A stretch of DNA of 64,000 nt, from positions 34,000,708-34,064,707 of the forward strand of contig CM040127.1 of NCBI GenBank assembly GCA_022559845.1, written 5' to 3'. Both the position numbers and the translations under genes were made by a program. Source of the stretch: Amorphophallus konjac (taxonomy: Eukaryota; Streptophyta; Magnoliopsida; Alismatales; Araceae). The notes below the pieces were generated by a model. It searched no databases. It worked only from the letters and a program-made list of their open reading frames with translations, and was not told the origin of the DNA. This document shows positions 35,401-39,039 of this stretch, one piece after another. The number at the start of each line of letters is the position of its first letter. Within the stretch, counting starts at the first letter, position 1.

Positions 35401-38400
35401 CAAAAGTGTTGGGATGTATCAAAGATGACTTATTGGCTGTTGTGAGGGAGTTTCAGGAGAGGAGGGCACATTTGGGGGGTATCAATAAAACCCTTCTAGT
35501 GCTTATTTCTAAGAAGTCAGGTGCTCAAGAGTTTCAGGACTTCAGACCTATTAGCCTGCTGAATGGTGCTTGCAAGATCATCACTAAGATGCTGGTAGGG
35601 AGATTGGTTGGGGTCAGATTGGTTGGTCAACAGCTTCCAGGGTGTCTTCATCATGGGTAAACATATCTAGGTTAACTTCTTGGTGGCTCATGAGTGTTTA
35701 TTTGTTATGAAGACTCGGAGAAAGAAAGAGGTGATCCTGAAGCTGGATTTTGAGAAGGCCTATGAAAGGGTTAATTGACAGTGTCTCTTTAATGTACTGG
35801 AGAAGATGGGTTTCGGGGAGAGATGGTTGGTTGGATCATGGCTTGCATTTCTTCAACCTCTTTTACTGTCCCTGTGAATAGGAAGTTGTCTTCCTTCTTC
35901 CTCAATGGGAGGGGGCTCCACCAGGGGACCCTATGTCTCCTCTCCTCTTTGTACTTGTGACTAATGTTTTGAGCAGTGTGTGGTAGACAGCTGAGGTCGC
36001 TGGTCTGATCAGGGGGGTTTCAGGTTGACAGAGGGAGTCACACTCTTTCTCACTTGCAGTATGTTGATGACACCATCCTGTTCCTAGCTGAGGGAGAGCA
36101 GCAACTTTGTATGGTTAGGCTCTTGTTGAGTTTTGTTGAAGGAGGTGACCGACCTAAAAACCAACTTCAATAAGAGCATGCTAATGGGCTTGAATATGGA
36201 GGAGTGGCCTCTTCGGAGGGTAGCTTGTATTATGGGGTGCAAGATAGGAGAGTTCCCTATCTCGTACCTTGGTCTCCGTTACCTCAGAGTGCCATTCGTT
36301 GTGCATATTGACTTCCTATTGTTAAGAGATAATGAATCGAGACTGACTGGATTGAAGGCAAAACTGTTATCTTTCGGGGGCAGACTTATCTTGTGCAGAT
36401 TTGTGTTAGATAGTCTTCCTATATATTTTCTTTCCATGTTCCAGATCCCGAAGACAGTGGTGAAGAATATAGAATTCATTCAGGGGAGCTTCTTTTGGAA
36501 TGACAGTGGAGGGAGATGTAGGGGGTGGCATGACATTACTTGGGGGAGGGTGGCTACTTTCAAGGAAGTGGGAGGGCTGGGGATCAAAGATGTGACGGAT
36601 TTCAATCTTGCCCTATTGTGCAAGTGACTGTGGAGGTTGGGGGCGGGGGAGGATGGGATGTGGACGCAGGTGATCAGGCTGAGGTACTATAGCAAGAGGA
36701 GAGTTTGGGACTTGGGTCATATTCCACAACACAGAATCTCCCCGCTTTGGCGAGATATCTTAGTTTGCAGGGATTTCTTCTCCGTTGGTGTCCGTGTCTG
36801 ATTAGGAAAAGACGGCCATAGTCTTTTTTGGAAGGAGAGATCGTGTGGAGAGTGGAGACTACACCTTGGAGGCCTCCTTCGCCGGCCTTTTTGCAGTTGT
36901 TGATCCCCTTTGGGGACGGTGTCCTAGGCTTTTGACTCTCACCTTCTGGGGTCACCTGGGATCCGATCTTCAGGAGGGACCTCAGTGATGGCGAGATGGA
37001 CGAGCTCTAAGACCTCTCTCTCCTCCTCCCATTTCATCCTCTACCAAATAGAGGATGAGTGGTCCTCGAGGTAGAGAAAGGAGGGTACTTTCTCCTTCAG
37101 CTCTGCCTATGCCATTATCTCAGATGGTGGTGCTCGCTGTAGTCTCTATTATCAGGTCTGGAGACCGAAGAGCCTGCTGAAGGTGAAGCTACTTGCTTGG
37201 AGGATTTCGCATGGGAGATTGCCTACTCAGGACAAATTGAGCCGCTTCCTTCCGGAGATCCAACTGTCTTGTTGCTTGTGCGGAGCTGACGTCAAGACCT
37301 CGGACCACCTGTTCGTAGGTTGCACCTACTCATAAGAGGTGTGGGGAGAGCTTGCTAGGAGGACTCACACTAGTTTTGGCCGGTACAACTAGGTGCATCA
37401 GCTGGCCCTTTAGAGGTGACTGACTATTTGGTGGCTCATTCTCTATGCCACCCTATGGACGTCATGGGGGGAACACAACAGTCGGATTTTTAGGAGGGAG
37501 TCGAGAGCTATGGAGTCGGTTGTCTCTTTTGTGTGTAATAAAGTGCGGGAATGGGCTGAGCTCCTTTGTCAAGGGCATTCTCTCAACTCATTTCTTTTTG
37601 CTTTATTGGGAGGTTAGAGTGATGCACATTGTCTTTGTGTGGGATTTTGTATAGGGATTTTTTGGGAGCTTTCTGACTACAATTGTTTATCCCTTTTTAT
37701 ATAATACATCAGTGGTACCACTCACTTTCAAAAAAAATGTGTTTTTAGTGGAAATGAAAAGGCATATGCCTCTCATTTACCTCAAAATGCATTGCACCTG
37801 ACTGATTCACTTAACAAAGATGCATATGCCTCCAGAGTAAATGGCTGCAGGTGCAATGCTCGAGTCCATCAGGTGGCACCATTGCACGTATCGTGGAGGA
37901 GGTCTGCATGGTATCGTCCTCTGGACCTCTAGGCTCACTGCAGAATGGGAGATTTTAGAAACTTGTTCCCTGCTGAAATGATTGGCATAGTTTCCTCGGG
38001 AAAAGGCAGCTGAAGTCTCCTAGCTAGTTGGGTACCATTCCTTGAAAAATAAGGATAAACATTCGCCAATTGTTATCTTCACCATAATTTTTCCATGGTC
38101 AAACACGAGGTAGTATCCTAAGAATCAACATATACTTTTTGGAAAAAGGGGAAACTTTTTATGAAACAAGTAATCAGTAGGTGCTGATGCCATGACATCT
38201 AAACATTTTTTATTGTTTTAGTTCCTTGTTTGGCTGCAAGACAATTGTGCTATCAATTTAGCTTCCTAGTCGTTTATGCGCTTAATCCTTCTGCCTTGTT
38301 TTTTATTACTTTAATTACACATTCGTTATTGAGCAAGATCTGCAAACCTTAACCATTCTATTTCTTTTCATCCAATGTGTTGCTTGATTTGCATTTAGCA

Positions 38401-39039
38401 CTTTTGTTCACTAGACATGCCACCCAGCTGCTTTGTTCTGGGTTTCCTGGGTGTTTCTTTACTCATCCTGACTAATATTAGATGTTAATAACTATTTTGT
38501 TGCCGGACATTGACACTGTTTTCGTTTGGTTCGTAGAAATGACTATGAGATGCTCTTGGCGCTTGATGAGGATAATCATCAACATATGGGTGCTTCTCTC
38601 CTTCAAATAAACAGTTTGCCTCAGTCTGTAGTCCAGGTGATTTTTTTTTTTCAAGTTGTATTCCGCGTTTTCCCTGGACAAGTGCCCAGTTTGGCTGTTT
38701 TACATTGCAAATGGATGGTCTCATCAAATTGTTATGGATTAATGCATTGGAAGTCATTGCCTTCCAAATTCACTTTCCTTTTACGTGCAGACTGAAAATG
38801 TTGAAGAAGCATGTGCCATCTGTCTTGAGAAACCCTCCGTTGGAGACACGATCCGTCATCTGCCGTGCTTGCATAAATTTCACAAAGGCGTAGAAACTCT
38901 CGCTACTCTAACACAGTGAGTAATGTCCTGATCAGATTCGTTAAGAGTTCCTGATTCAATTTTCTTGTAATGGCAGTGTATTGACACGTGGCTGAGAAGA
39001 AGAACATCGTGCCCAATTTGCAAATCAGAAATTACATAG
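1530..39039 (+). CDS. RING-H2 E3 ubiquitin ligase, seven exons seen, 5' end not found
   Basis: Exons: 1530-2217, 2370-2456, 5633-5782, 32401-32492, 38537-38636, 38791-38889, 38977-39039 (TAG). All joints keep frame and use GT-AG. The protein has a long Ser-rich acidic N-terminal part, a conserved plant-family block ([36 protein letters not shown]), an Arg-rich segment ([15 protein letters not shown]), a linker ([16 protein letters not shown]) and a C-terminal RING-H2 finger: CAIC, then C, H-x2-H, C and CPIC. Such fingers bind an E2 enzyme and direct ubiquitin transfer; substrates are unknown. The acceptor at 1530 is a guess: the frame is open back to ATG 1417, but that stretch does not look conserved and upstream exons probably exist. 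Odd points are the 26.6-kb and 6.0-kb introns made of nested transposons. The coding sequence shows no break, so the gene is probably still used. Confidence 0.85.
2804..2840 (+). mobile_element. Minimal LINE tail insertion (37 bp)
   Basis: A 37-bp insert ending GTGGTACAACCCACTTTC plus an A-run lies between perfect 16-bp repeats AAGGCCTTGACTAATC at 2788-2803 and 2841-2856. The tail matches the 3' end of the larger LINE ending at 37737. This is L1-type target-primed insertion that stopped almost at once. Confidence 0.75.
3072..3228 (+). mobile_element. 5'-truncated LINE tail with internal 47-bp duplication
   Basis: It carries the same 3' tail (TTTGGGAGC ... CAGTGGTAC ... CCACTTTC, A-run). A 47-bp unit starting TAGTCTACACTTG is duplicated in tandem at 3111-3157 and 3158-3204. 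Imperfect flanking repeats (AAACACAATTCATTA and AAGCACAATTTATTA) look like an aged target duplication. Confidence 0.55.
3298..4248 (+). mobile_element. 5'-truncated L1 LINE, 3' end of ORF2
   Basis: Target duplication AATAATAATTAG(G/T)GCTG at 3281-3297 and 4249-4265 (16 of 17 match) brackets the insert, which ends in CTTTC plus A7. Frames 3301-3606 and 3619-3990 encode the C-terminal zinc-binding domain after plant L1 reverse transcriptases ([17 protein letters not shown], then C-x2-C and DHLFVGC). One stop at 3606 interrupts the frame. A 44-bp piece around 3945-3988 is repeated directly at 3989-4032. It is dead and lies in an intron of the RING gene, in sense orientation. Confidence 0.85.
4560..4880. 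repeat. Diverged tandem duplication, unit about 175 bp
   Basis: GGGCTCTTCC(A/C)(A/G)AACTGT at about 4567 recurs at 4740, and TTAATGGCAAGTT at about 4679 recurs at 4859. The shared order and spacing show an old tandem duplication inside the intron. The rest of 4266-5632 shows no gene. Confidence 0.5.
5633..5782 (+). CDS. RING gene, third recognised exon
   Basis: Acceptor TTTTTGACAG at 5632 and donor GTAATG at 5783; 50 codons, Arg/Ser-rich, ending REMDLET. It joins in frame to RLNILEALE at 32401, so the next intron is 26,618 bp. Confidence 0.85.
6464..6486. repeat. (AT)n microsatellite
   Basis: A run of about eleven AT units. The surrounding intron 5783-6734 shows no gene; short open frames there are not conserved-looking. 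Confidence 0.85.
6735..7086 (+). repeat. Left copy of duplicated host-intron segment flanking the hAT
   Basis: It runs from GTGGATACCATAGAG to CCATTTTCTAT and is nearly identical to 31888-32235. The last eight bases, TTTTCTAT, adjoin the hAT terminus and recur at the end of the right copy (32228-32235), where host intron resumes with TCTGTC. TTTTCTAT is therefore the likely 8-bp hAT target site. Confidence 0.8.
7881..8540 (-). pseudogene. hAT transposase C-terminal tail (distal piece)
   Basis: The frame 8336-7881 gives a Lys-rich start then an acidic Ser/Asp-rich stretch ([19 protein letters not shown]). Upstream, 8540-8340 holds hAT-tail-like text ([17 protein letters not shown]) with in-frame stops. 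It continues the transposase interrupted at 29759. The downstream part 7330-7880 shows only a short frame (7725-7534) and is probably the 3' non-coding part of the element. Confidence 0.55.
8536..8540. repeat. 5' copy of retrotransposon target duplication CGTCC
   Basis: CGTCC lies directly before the TG of the 5' LTR. The second copy is at 29761-29765, two bases (GT) after the CA of the 3' LTR. The two extra bases leave either the right LTR edge or the exact duplication length open. Confidence 0.6.
8541..9961 (+). repeat. 5' LTR, with 557-bp internal deletion
   Basis: It begins TGTTGTAACC and ends GTCTCACA, 1,421 bp. Against the 3' LTR it lacks the block matching 28261-28817; the joint is at 9020/9021. 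The lost block holds the GC-rich repeats and the only TATA box of the LTR. Short frames inside (8713-9144) are shadows. Confidence 0.9.
9965..9982 (+). other. Primer-binding site
   Basis: TGGCACGCCCGGTGGGAC lies three bases after the LTR. It starts with TGG, the complement of a tRNA CCA end, at the position expected for minus-strand priming. I could not name the tRNA with confidence. Confidence 0.65.
10119..14993 (+). CDS. gag: Gag polyprotein, unusually long (1,624 aa)
   Basis: Residues 60-190 are tandem GVRPS-type repeats, including two identical 63-bp units near 10390-10515. A basic, disordered stretch follows to about residue 400, then a coiled-coil-like segment near 540. The retrotransposon gag core lies at about residues 660-790 ([13 protein letters not shown], then [17 protein letters not shown]). 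Three zinc-knuckle-like units C-x2-H-x4-H-x4-C follow near 915, 1133 and 1264, each trailed by a helix of the type [12 protein letters not shown]. The C-terminal 350 residues are basic and Pro/Lys-rich. Tat gag proteins are usually much shorter and have one such knuckle. It should form the particle and bind RNA. The frame is intact and ends at TAG 14991-14993, directly in phase with protease. Confidence 0.9.
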   Translation: MAAVTYGPQVIATHARYGYLATPIAFGDFPPVVGSPFFLGVVPITEEDAVPTAGRTASAKKTAAEGARPSVRAVSRVHPASKVFARGVRPSVPAIGRAVPAEATALKGVRPSVPAIGRAVPAEATALKGVRPFVPATGRVRPVRKMPTGGVRPSLSAVGRVRSAGQYNMAGGVRPSMKPTPRDVRPSIFQASQVFSVNQITVETAPSRQGQRRPRRRGSRTETAAPAQRGQRHARKQLRPVATTSHSGKTILVGDVRIRLDGGEPIVPRDRHVPTIPTSNRFELLRKIREEGAKAKNVAMPRPKVAAPRVRSGGNPTEERQLHRKEIWVTKEEAQAIKRARAEKGPRQSGPHSGQGPSIHELTKPSSSHKPGARRQRGQCRAPPKPVRPTSPWATSDNSRGGNARQRPAPRASVFDRLGDISPPVRHPPRRRRVTRVADYTVRLFTCYTSSTDKHTEAAQGDLTQQLQAMRKSKHVSRVVAQLDSVPLAGTSQPDPARQEERQDNDHGAVGEGLFPREEGTTEGIQALTLEELRRENQELKGLLQALLRDKEPPAQPAAVPASVEQQPSLAPATINGSAMAARPLVALEVEVPQQEPNTRFSATPAESLTAQRQMIERIVEAKFAQHGEGVATVDLYSVPYPLHHQFKKLPPDCPKAPKLQKFNGQGSPHEHLAYYVTAMGELALDESYLLRYFATSLTGSAFQWYSRLKPNSVPDWADMQKKFVDRFQTAERKVSLAELCALKQIRGETALDFIKRWRDVSMHCDNPPTPEDAITICRRGLAAEVSEKLLGSSIRGFDQLNSVVAEIEMFFADHPTHSSAKGKAPKDRPVGGKEINAVDFSPTNGEKGGAKGKGNGKKSEAKKAAEVLAENMKKPYSFRKEHTKMLFDLCMQEELLSLPEPRRPAEVDKTDDPSYCVYHRRLGHTIAECYVFKDIAEDLIQKGLINMFGHAVEPPQPHHWSRSTRSANVVYMAAPVSASHAAEVGSSNQQPQAIPESSCWPGAEYLAVRRLLWKVCREIHQLRQEQRELLQFLHYLDDQLAALPQAQSEHLANLHGAEANPLPPVSQRSGSNGWLFEDSSSSSEEAEPAKPFSFHREQTLQIFFACCRAELVTPSVATNHQQPEARFYQDYCPFHEASGHIIFNCQPFKDLAEDFIRRGIVDMGDSLVRPPQPHARGAMTLSVNVIHTPLAFNLPDPSAEGNVSRQPGTEATLWYPGHRLSHQCSFPKEDTEKIFDKLLEDGWVLAYGPPSYYNETAKSHPRYCKYHARVSHPTQHCEDVQDFIEALILKGVVDTQGNSMTRLRLAEAAKETLQQVRRENEAFARLARPSEPQQNGEFPLLARDKTAREKPKAQSPGDCAVRRSPGAQPKPSQPGVVIRGCPRPVDKGKAKVLNPQGEAPAGSAKLQSLEKPQPAQPVKGLAKAPMQSGRLEKVATSCPQSNDKGKRKVLEVEPKTQPGAKSTNPQPASKKESAIPQKSLGLHFSQMEFQELPPEIVAQAIEATFQPSPEAEEWTRVGPRKSRESQSARRPVRRGSQSGGVKQPRSAKSSPPSLEEVARLKKQEKSRRKNLKRRLKKQAEQAAAMEASKQLTPVQRLQKLIDQLEEYVPPCPTGMVTLDKYIP
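14994..18449 (+). CDS. pol: Pol, proximal part: protease, reverse transcriptase, start of RNase H
   Basis: The frame is open from just after the gag stop, with the first ATG at 15090. Protease lies near 16008-16046 ([13 protein letters not shown]); the motif reads D-A-G where D-S/T/G-G is usual. Reverse transcriptase spans about 17500-18180 with [29 protein letters not shown] and the catalytic YVDD at about 17961. RNase H begins near 18300. The frame stops at TAA 18447-18449, one C-to-T transition away from a Gln codon. Translation from the gag start would need readthrough of the UAG at 14991. Confidence 0.88.
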   Translation, partial: EKFGHKTRLLNWLRETLHRLEDGEKIPIPEELLLFYKDEELSVEALEQVMQELSCNVVAIPPPDNINAPGREGCAPMATYQRRSGNSRRARGRGRGRGRESPLTPDRVIMFRGEKSGPIPVPRVRGVPFIPTSSENVDRTPENRETSGVPFIIHSSEREEALADDSPSMPALEQAGPSNSASGEGPSGHAEPVGSQSASDVSLAPLFQEGAEMQDEGQRPFKREKPYGAPKTLEELIPPFDKIRARADRKIIQHMSRFPTSITVWEAIAWSKDLREALVKVLQDPEAYEAHVAELQAQAYEALAANIVFTDKDMLLASPCHNRPLYMKGTINGHEVNRILVDAGAAVNIMPLKTFKSLYLAPYLQKVNAVKISGFNQGSEEALGRVEVKLVLGDFTTKAIFYIINSDTSYKMLLGRPWLHENWVVPSTLHQCLKYSKGGKQYTVFADQAPFHPNECHLADASLYFGEPTISIPDKVQDKGKQKVEPEPEGSQLFTVNREMLKLHQLSLKPASKPTQAERGKIDFEANLISQAINCSVPLPPNCIQLPFVKEEHGVEELKTFVVSYIREGRRRDRHPVQPIVFYRGDQIPPSPPEDDFGWASPADKVSEPIQAMAHMPARLKHMCMKQGIPQQQISAQKTYFSNRWNPPHVRGQPPFSHKDTRGLGYEQEPEFRVHYAINAIGLLSSSREEARKEPAAEELYQESIEAMASPPSVSDEDSQTGEISSTSTGDLVIPEEFEICEISPDEAEDFVDLQPAPPELEDGGQATVDELVEVNLGTHGEHKPTFVSALLSGEERQAYQQLLNEFRDCFAWTYKEMPGLDPSVAEHELAILPTAKPVKQAQRRMRHELEVKVNAEVDKMLDVDFIEPCRYPVWLANIVPVKKKNGQVRVCIDFRDLNKACPKDDFPVPIIETMVDMTTGHEALSFMDGSSGYNQIRMAVKDKDHTAFRTPKGIFSYKRMPFGLKNAGATYQRAMTKIFNEMLHNVVECYVDDLVVKSKRRANHLADLRRVFERLRQYQLKMNPMKCAFGVSSGKFLGFIVRYRGIEIDPDKIRAINELPPPRNITELRSLQGRLAYIRRFISNLSGRCMPFGKLMKKGAPFIWDESCQKAFEQLKEYLLTPPVLGAPVRGKPLILYIAAMEASLGALLA
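18450..20744 (+). CDS. pol: Pol, distal part: RNase H, second RNase H, integrase
   Basis: Same frame as the proximal part, cut off by the TAA at 18447; the first ATG after it (18528) is probably not a real start. The rest of the first RNase H runs to about 18760. A second, archaeal-type RNase H lies at 18898-19310 with its acidic set ([26 protein letters not shown]). Integrase follows: zinc finger H-x3-H...C-x2-C near 19640-19770, core DIVGPF and SDNG with the last Glu 36 residues on (D-D-35-E), and a basic C-terminal domain near 20500. No frame break follows, so the integrase itself is intact. Confidence 0.9.
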   Translation: MNEEGKEQPLYYLSRKLIGPECRYSPMEKMCLALVFAVKKLRHYLLVHRVELISKWDPLKYLLSQPVLSGRLGKWALILMEFDITFVPRKAIKGQGMADFLAAHPAPAESFLNFELPDEEKLMQPPDAEEGADVSLHPEREVLSLGTPCWELYFDGASRTVKKTGGLVSSVAGAGIVFVSPQGGILHHSCALMKSLTNNEAEYEALIIGLQLALEMELKCIKVYGDSQLIVRQVLGDYDVRKKELIPYFEAVMRLKEKFYLFEISHVPRSSNSQADALAKLAAALKLPPDGELNITVRHIRLMPSMLDEESGLTIYEVHHLEEGNDPEEDDWREPIIQIKNGQFPPERARRVQLLRRAASYRLLDGILFRLAQEKDHPVLLRCLSLKEARTVMREVHSGLCRAHQAGTKMNIKLKGFYWPTMYEDCNQYARTCYQCQAFGPIPRRPPSSLHPTAPTWPFAEWGMDIVGPFPPSSQGHKFILAATDYFSRWAEAIPLREVTGEAVARFVRYHIIYRFGVPSRIISDNGTPFRNKTVYALAAKFHIDWRTSSVYNPQANGLAEAFNKTLCKLMAKIINGRKKDWSEKVHEALWAYRTVYKTPTGCSPFSLVYGAEAITPVEIELASYRVAVQAGLPGQEQSEVERRLEELSSLEGKRLQAYQHLQIYQARMARAYDKLVKHRAFKKGDLVMLKEKEVIAGKPSGKLQPNWRGPYIIQKVFEGGAYTVVDHKGNSPFPPLNGKHMKLYHASPQEFPQQSSQDSTSRQ
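20757..20998 (+). ncRNA. Four-hairpin structured module, copy 1
   Basis: Hairpins at 20805-20832 (11-bp stem CTCAGTCAGCC/GGTTGGCTGAG), 20856-20883 (CGAGGTG/CGCCTCG), 20904-20931 (CGGTGTG/CGCACCG) and 20949-20986 (CCGACCTC/GAGGTTGG). The last three share the plan: outer stem, one-sided AAAA bulge, a 3-bp stem and a GAAA tetraloop (CCCGAAAGGG, or CCTGAAAGGG). Linkers GCAAAAATGGG and GAAAAAGCTAAAGGGGG are conserved with copy 2. The module follows the pol stop directly, so it would sit in the 3' part of the genomic RNA. Function is unknown. Confidence 0.6.
21132..22030. repeat. Tandem array, 13 units of 69 bp
   Basis: Units carry GTCCCATCGGGCATGGC and CTCAGTATGCTCTCTCGAGC; starts are 69 bp apart from about 21154 to 21982. 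Most inner units differ only in the last bases (CTCCC, CTTCT or CTCCT), and the end units are more diverged. Since 69 is a multiple of three, four frames stay open across the block (two per strand), so openness is not evidence of coding. The array lies between the two hairpin modules. Confidence 0.92.
22161..22402 (+). ncRNA. Four-hairpin structured module, copy 2
   Basis: Hairpins at 22206-22237 (11-bp stem CTTGATTGTTT/GAACAATCAAG), 22259-22288 (CTAGGGTG/CGCCCTAG), 22307-22334 (CAGTGTG/CGCACTG) and 22352-22389 (CTGGTCCT/AGGGCCGG). The last three again have the AAAA bulge and a CCC/GGG stem closed by GAAA or GCAA, both GNRA loops. Against copy 1, about ten stem positions change on both sides so that pairing is kept. 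Confidence 0.6.
22598..27600 (-). CDS. Antisense spliced gene, PMD-like, disordered linker, coiled coil (1,459 aa)
   Basis: Inferred exons (minus strand): 27600-24924, 24824-24651, 24569-24378, 24283-24113, 24030-23806, 23724-23590, 23502-23299, 23199-22598. Every junction is GT-AG, every intron is phase 1, inner exons are 174, 192, 171, 225, 135 and 204 bp, and the total is 4,380 bp. The first exon (892 codons) resembles plant mobile domain / aminotransferase-like proteins: [12 protein letters not shown], then [16 protein letters not shown], and later [14 protein letters not shown]. The six small exons encode acidic Ser/Pro-rich linker. The last has a coiled coil ([19 protein letters not shown]). 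ATG 27600 is preceded by a pyrimidine tract and CAG, so a 5' non-coding exon is possible; an in-frame ATG also exists at 27636. Extra antisense genes are known in Tat elements. Its role is unknown; gene capture from the host is possible. Confidence 0.75.
27769..27779 (+). other. Polypurine tract
   Basis: GTGGGGGGCAC lies just before the TG of the 3' LTR, the position where plus-strand DNA synthesis is primed. Two pyrimidine interruptions make it a weak tract. Confidence 0.5.
28195..28510. repeat. GC-rich palindromic tandem repeats in the 3' LTR
   Basis: Around nine units of about 30 bp built on GGGCGGGTCCGCCCGGGG with GTGCTGCCCACCC spacers. The core GGGCGGGTCCGCCC is nearly self-complementary, so each unit can form a hairpin. 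It lies about 110-430 bp upstream of the TATA box, where an LTR enhancer would be expected. Only its left edge survives in the 5' LTR. Confidence 0.75.
28619..28629 (+). promoter_or_regulatory. LTR TATA box
   Basis: TCTATAAATAG gives a strong plant TATA box; transcription would start about 30 bp on, near 28650-28660. The corresponding position is deleted from the 5' LTR. Confidence 0.7.
29761..29765. repeat. 3' copy of retrotransposon target duplication CGTCC
   Basis: It matches 8536-8540. The hAT reading on the minus strand resumes on either side of the retrotransposon at these points. Confidence 0.6.
29766..31656 (-). pseudogene. hAT transposase, main part (broken)
   Basis: Read on the minus strand: 31656-31270 holds a BED finger ([10 protein letters not shown] ... 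HVKGDVKGC); 31076-30645 holds a DUF659-like segment with IMTDGWTG; 30718-30470 and 30459-30109 cover the central part ([36 protein letters not shown]); and about 30050-29800 holds the dimerisation region ([20 protein letters not shown]). In the CERN-W-S signature the Trp codon is TGA, and frames shift between blocks, though some breaks may be introns. The protein would cut and join transposon ends in the nucleus; this copy cannot. Confidence 0.7.
31805..32235 (+). repeat. Right copy of host-intron segment, with partial extra copy
   Basis: 31888-32235 copies 6735-7086. It is preceded by a further partial copy, 31805-31887 (CACTAATTTGGGGG to GGGGTCCAATGA), so this phrase occurs three times in the window. 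Intron continues without break after 32235. Confidence 0.8.
32401..32492 (+). CDS. RING gene, fourth recognised exon
   Basis: Acceptor TTGTGCAG at 32400; encodes [18 protein letters not shown] and [12 protein letters not shown]; ends in phase 2 before GTAAGT. The split Glu codon is completed by A at 38537. Confidence 0.85.
32735..33081. mobile_element. Small non-autonomous hAT element, 347 bp
   Basis: It is flanked by perfect 8-bp repeats ATCGTGGG (32727-32734 and 33082-33089). Imperfect 18-bp inverted ends: CAAGGATGGCAGTGTCGG and, from the other end, CATTGTTGGCAGTATCGG. The interior is full of GTTTCGG and CCGAAAC repeats. It has no coding capacity. The eight-base duplication is the hAT signature. 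Confidence 0.85.
33860..34430 (+). pseudogene. LINE ORF2 endonuclease domain
   Basis: An apurinic/apyrimidinic-type endonuclease: DILFIQETE near 33870, then [19 protein letters not shown] and the GGDFNAV motif near 34205. Stops at about 34044 and 34407. It would nick target DNA for target-primed reverse transcription. Confidence 0.75.
34900..35112. mobile_element. Small non-autonomous hAT element inside the LINE, 213 bp
   Basis: Flanks GTTTCAGG (34892-34899) and ATTTCAGG (35113-35120) match at 7 of 8. Ends AAAGGAAGGCAGTTTCGG and, inverted, CATGGATGACAGCTTTGG. It has the same TTTCGG/CCGAAA interior as 32735-33081, so it is the same family, shorter and more decayed. It lies in the linker between the LINE endonuclease and reverse transcriptase. 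Confidence 0.75.
35250..36630 (+). pseudogene. LINE ORF2 reverse transcriptase
   Basis: Recognisable blocks: [14 protein letters not shown] near 35370, [20 protein letters not shown] near 35540, [10 protein letters not shown] near 35740, the catalytic QYVDDTILF near 36057 and LGLRYLRVP near 36270, ending with [19 protein letters not shown] near 36530. Many stops and shifts separate the blocks. It is dead. Confidence 0.85.
37050..37400 (+). pseudogene. LINE ORF2 C-terminal zinc-binding domain
   Basis: Text [20 protein letters not shown], then [19 protein letters not shown], near 37180-37330, matches the same domain in the truncated LINE at 3619-3990. Stops are present. Confidence 0.75.
37738..38536. 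other. Intron remainder, no gene seen
   Basis: It follows the LINE A-tail and runs to the acceptor TTCGTAG at 38536. No feature recognised. Confidence 0.6.
38537..39039 (+). CDS. RING gene, last three exons with the RING-H2 finger
   Basis: Exons 38537-38636, 38791-38889 and 38977-39039. The second gives [20 protein letters not shown] and PCLHKFHKG; the third [20 protein letters not shown] and stop TAG. Ligands: Cys, Cys, Cys, His, His, Cys, Cys, Cys in RING-H2 spacing, all present. The donor after GGC reads GTAGAA, which is weak, but it alone keeps the frame. Confidence 0.9.

Larger units (their letters stand above)
33100..37737 (+). mobile_element. L1-type LINE, decayed, nearly full length
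   Basis: It ends in CACTTTCAAAAAAAA at 37721-37736, the same tail as the short insertions at 2.8-4.2 kb. The 5' edge is uncertain (somewhere 32600-33110), and I found no target duplication. Endonuclease, reverse transcriptase and the terminal zinc-binding domain are recognisable but carry many stops and shifts. A second small hAT element is inserted at 34900-35112. Confidence 0.85.
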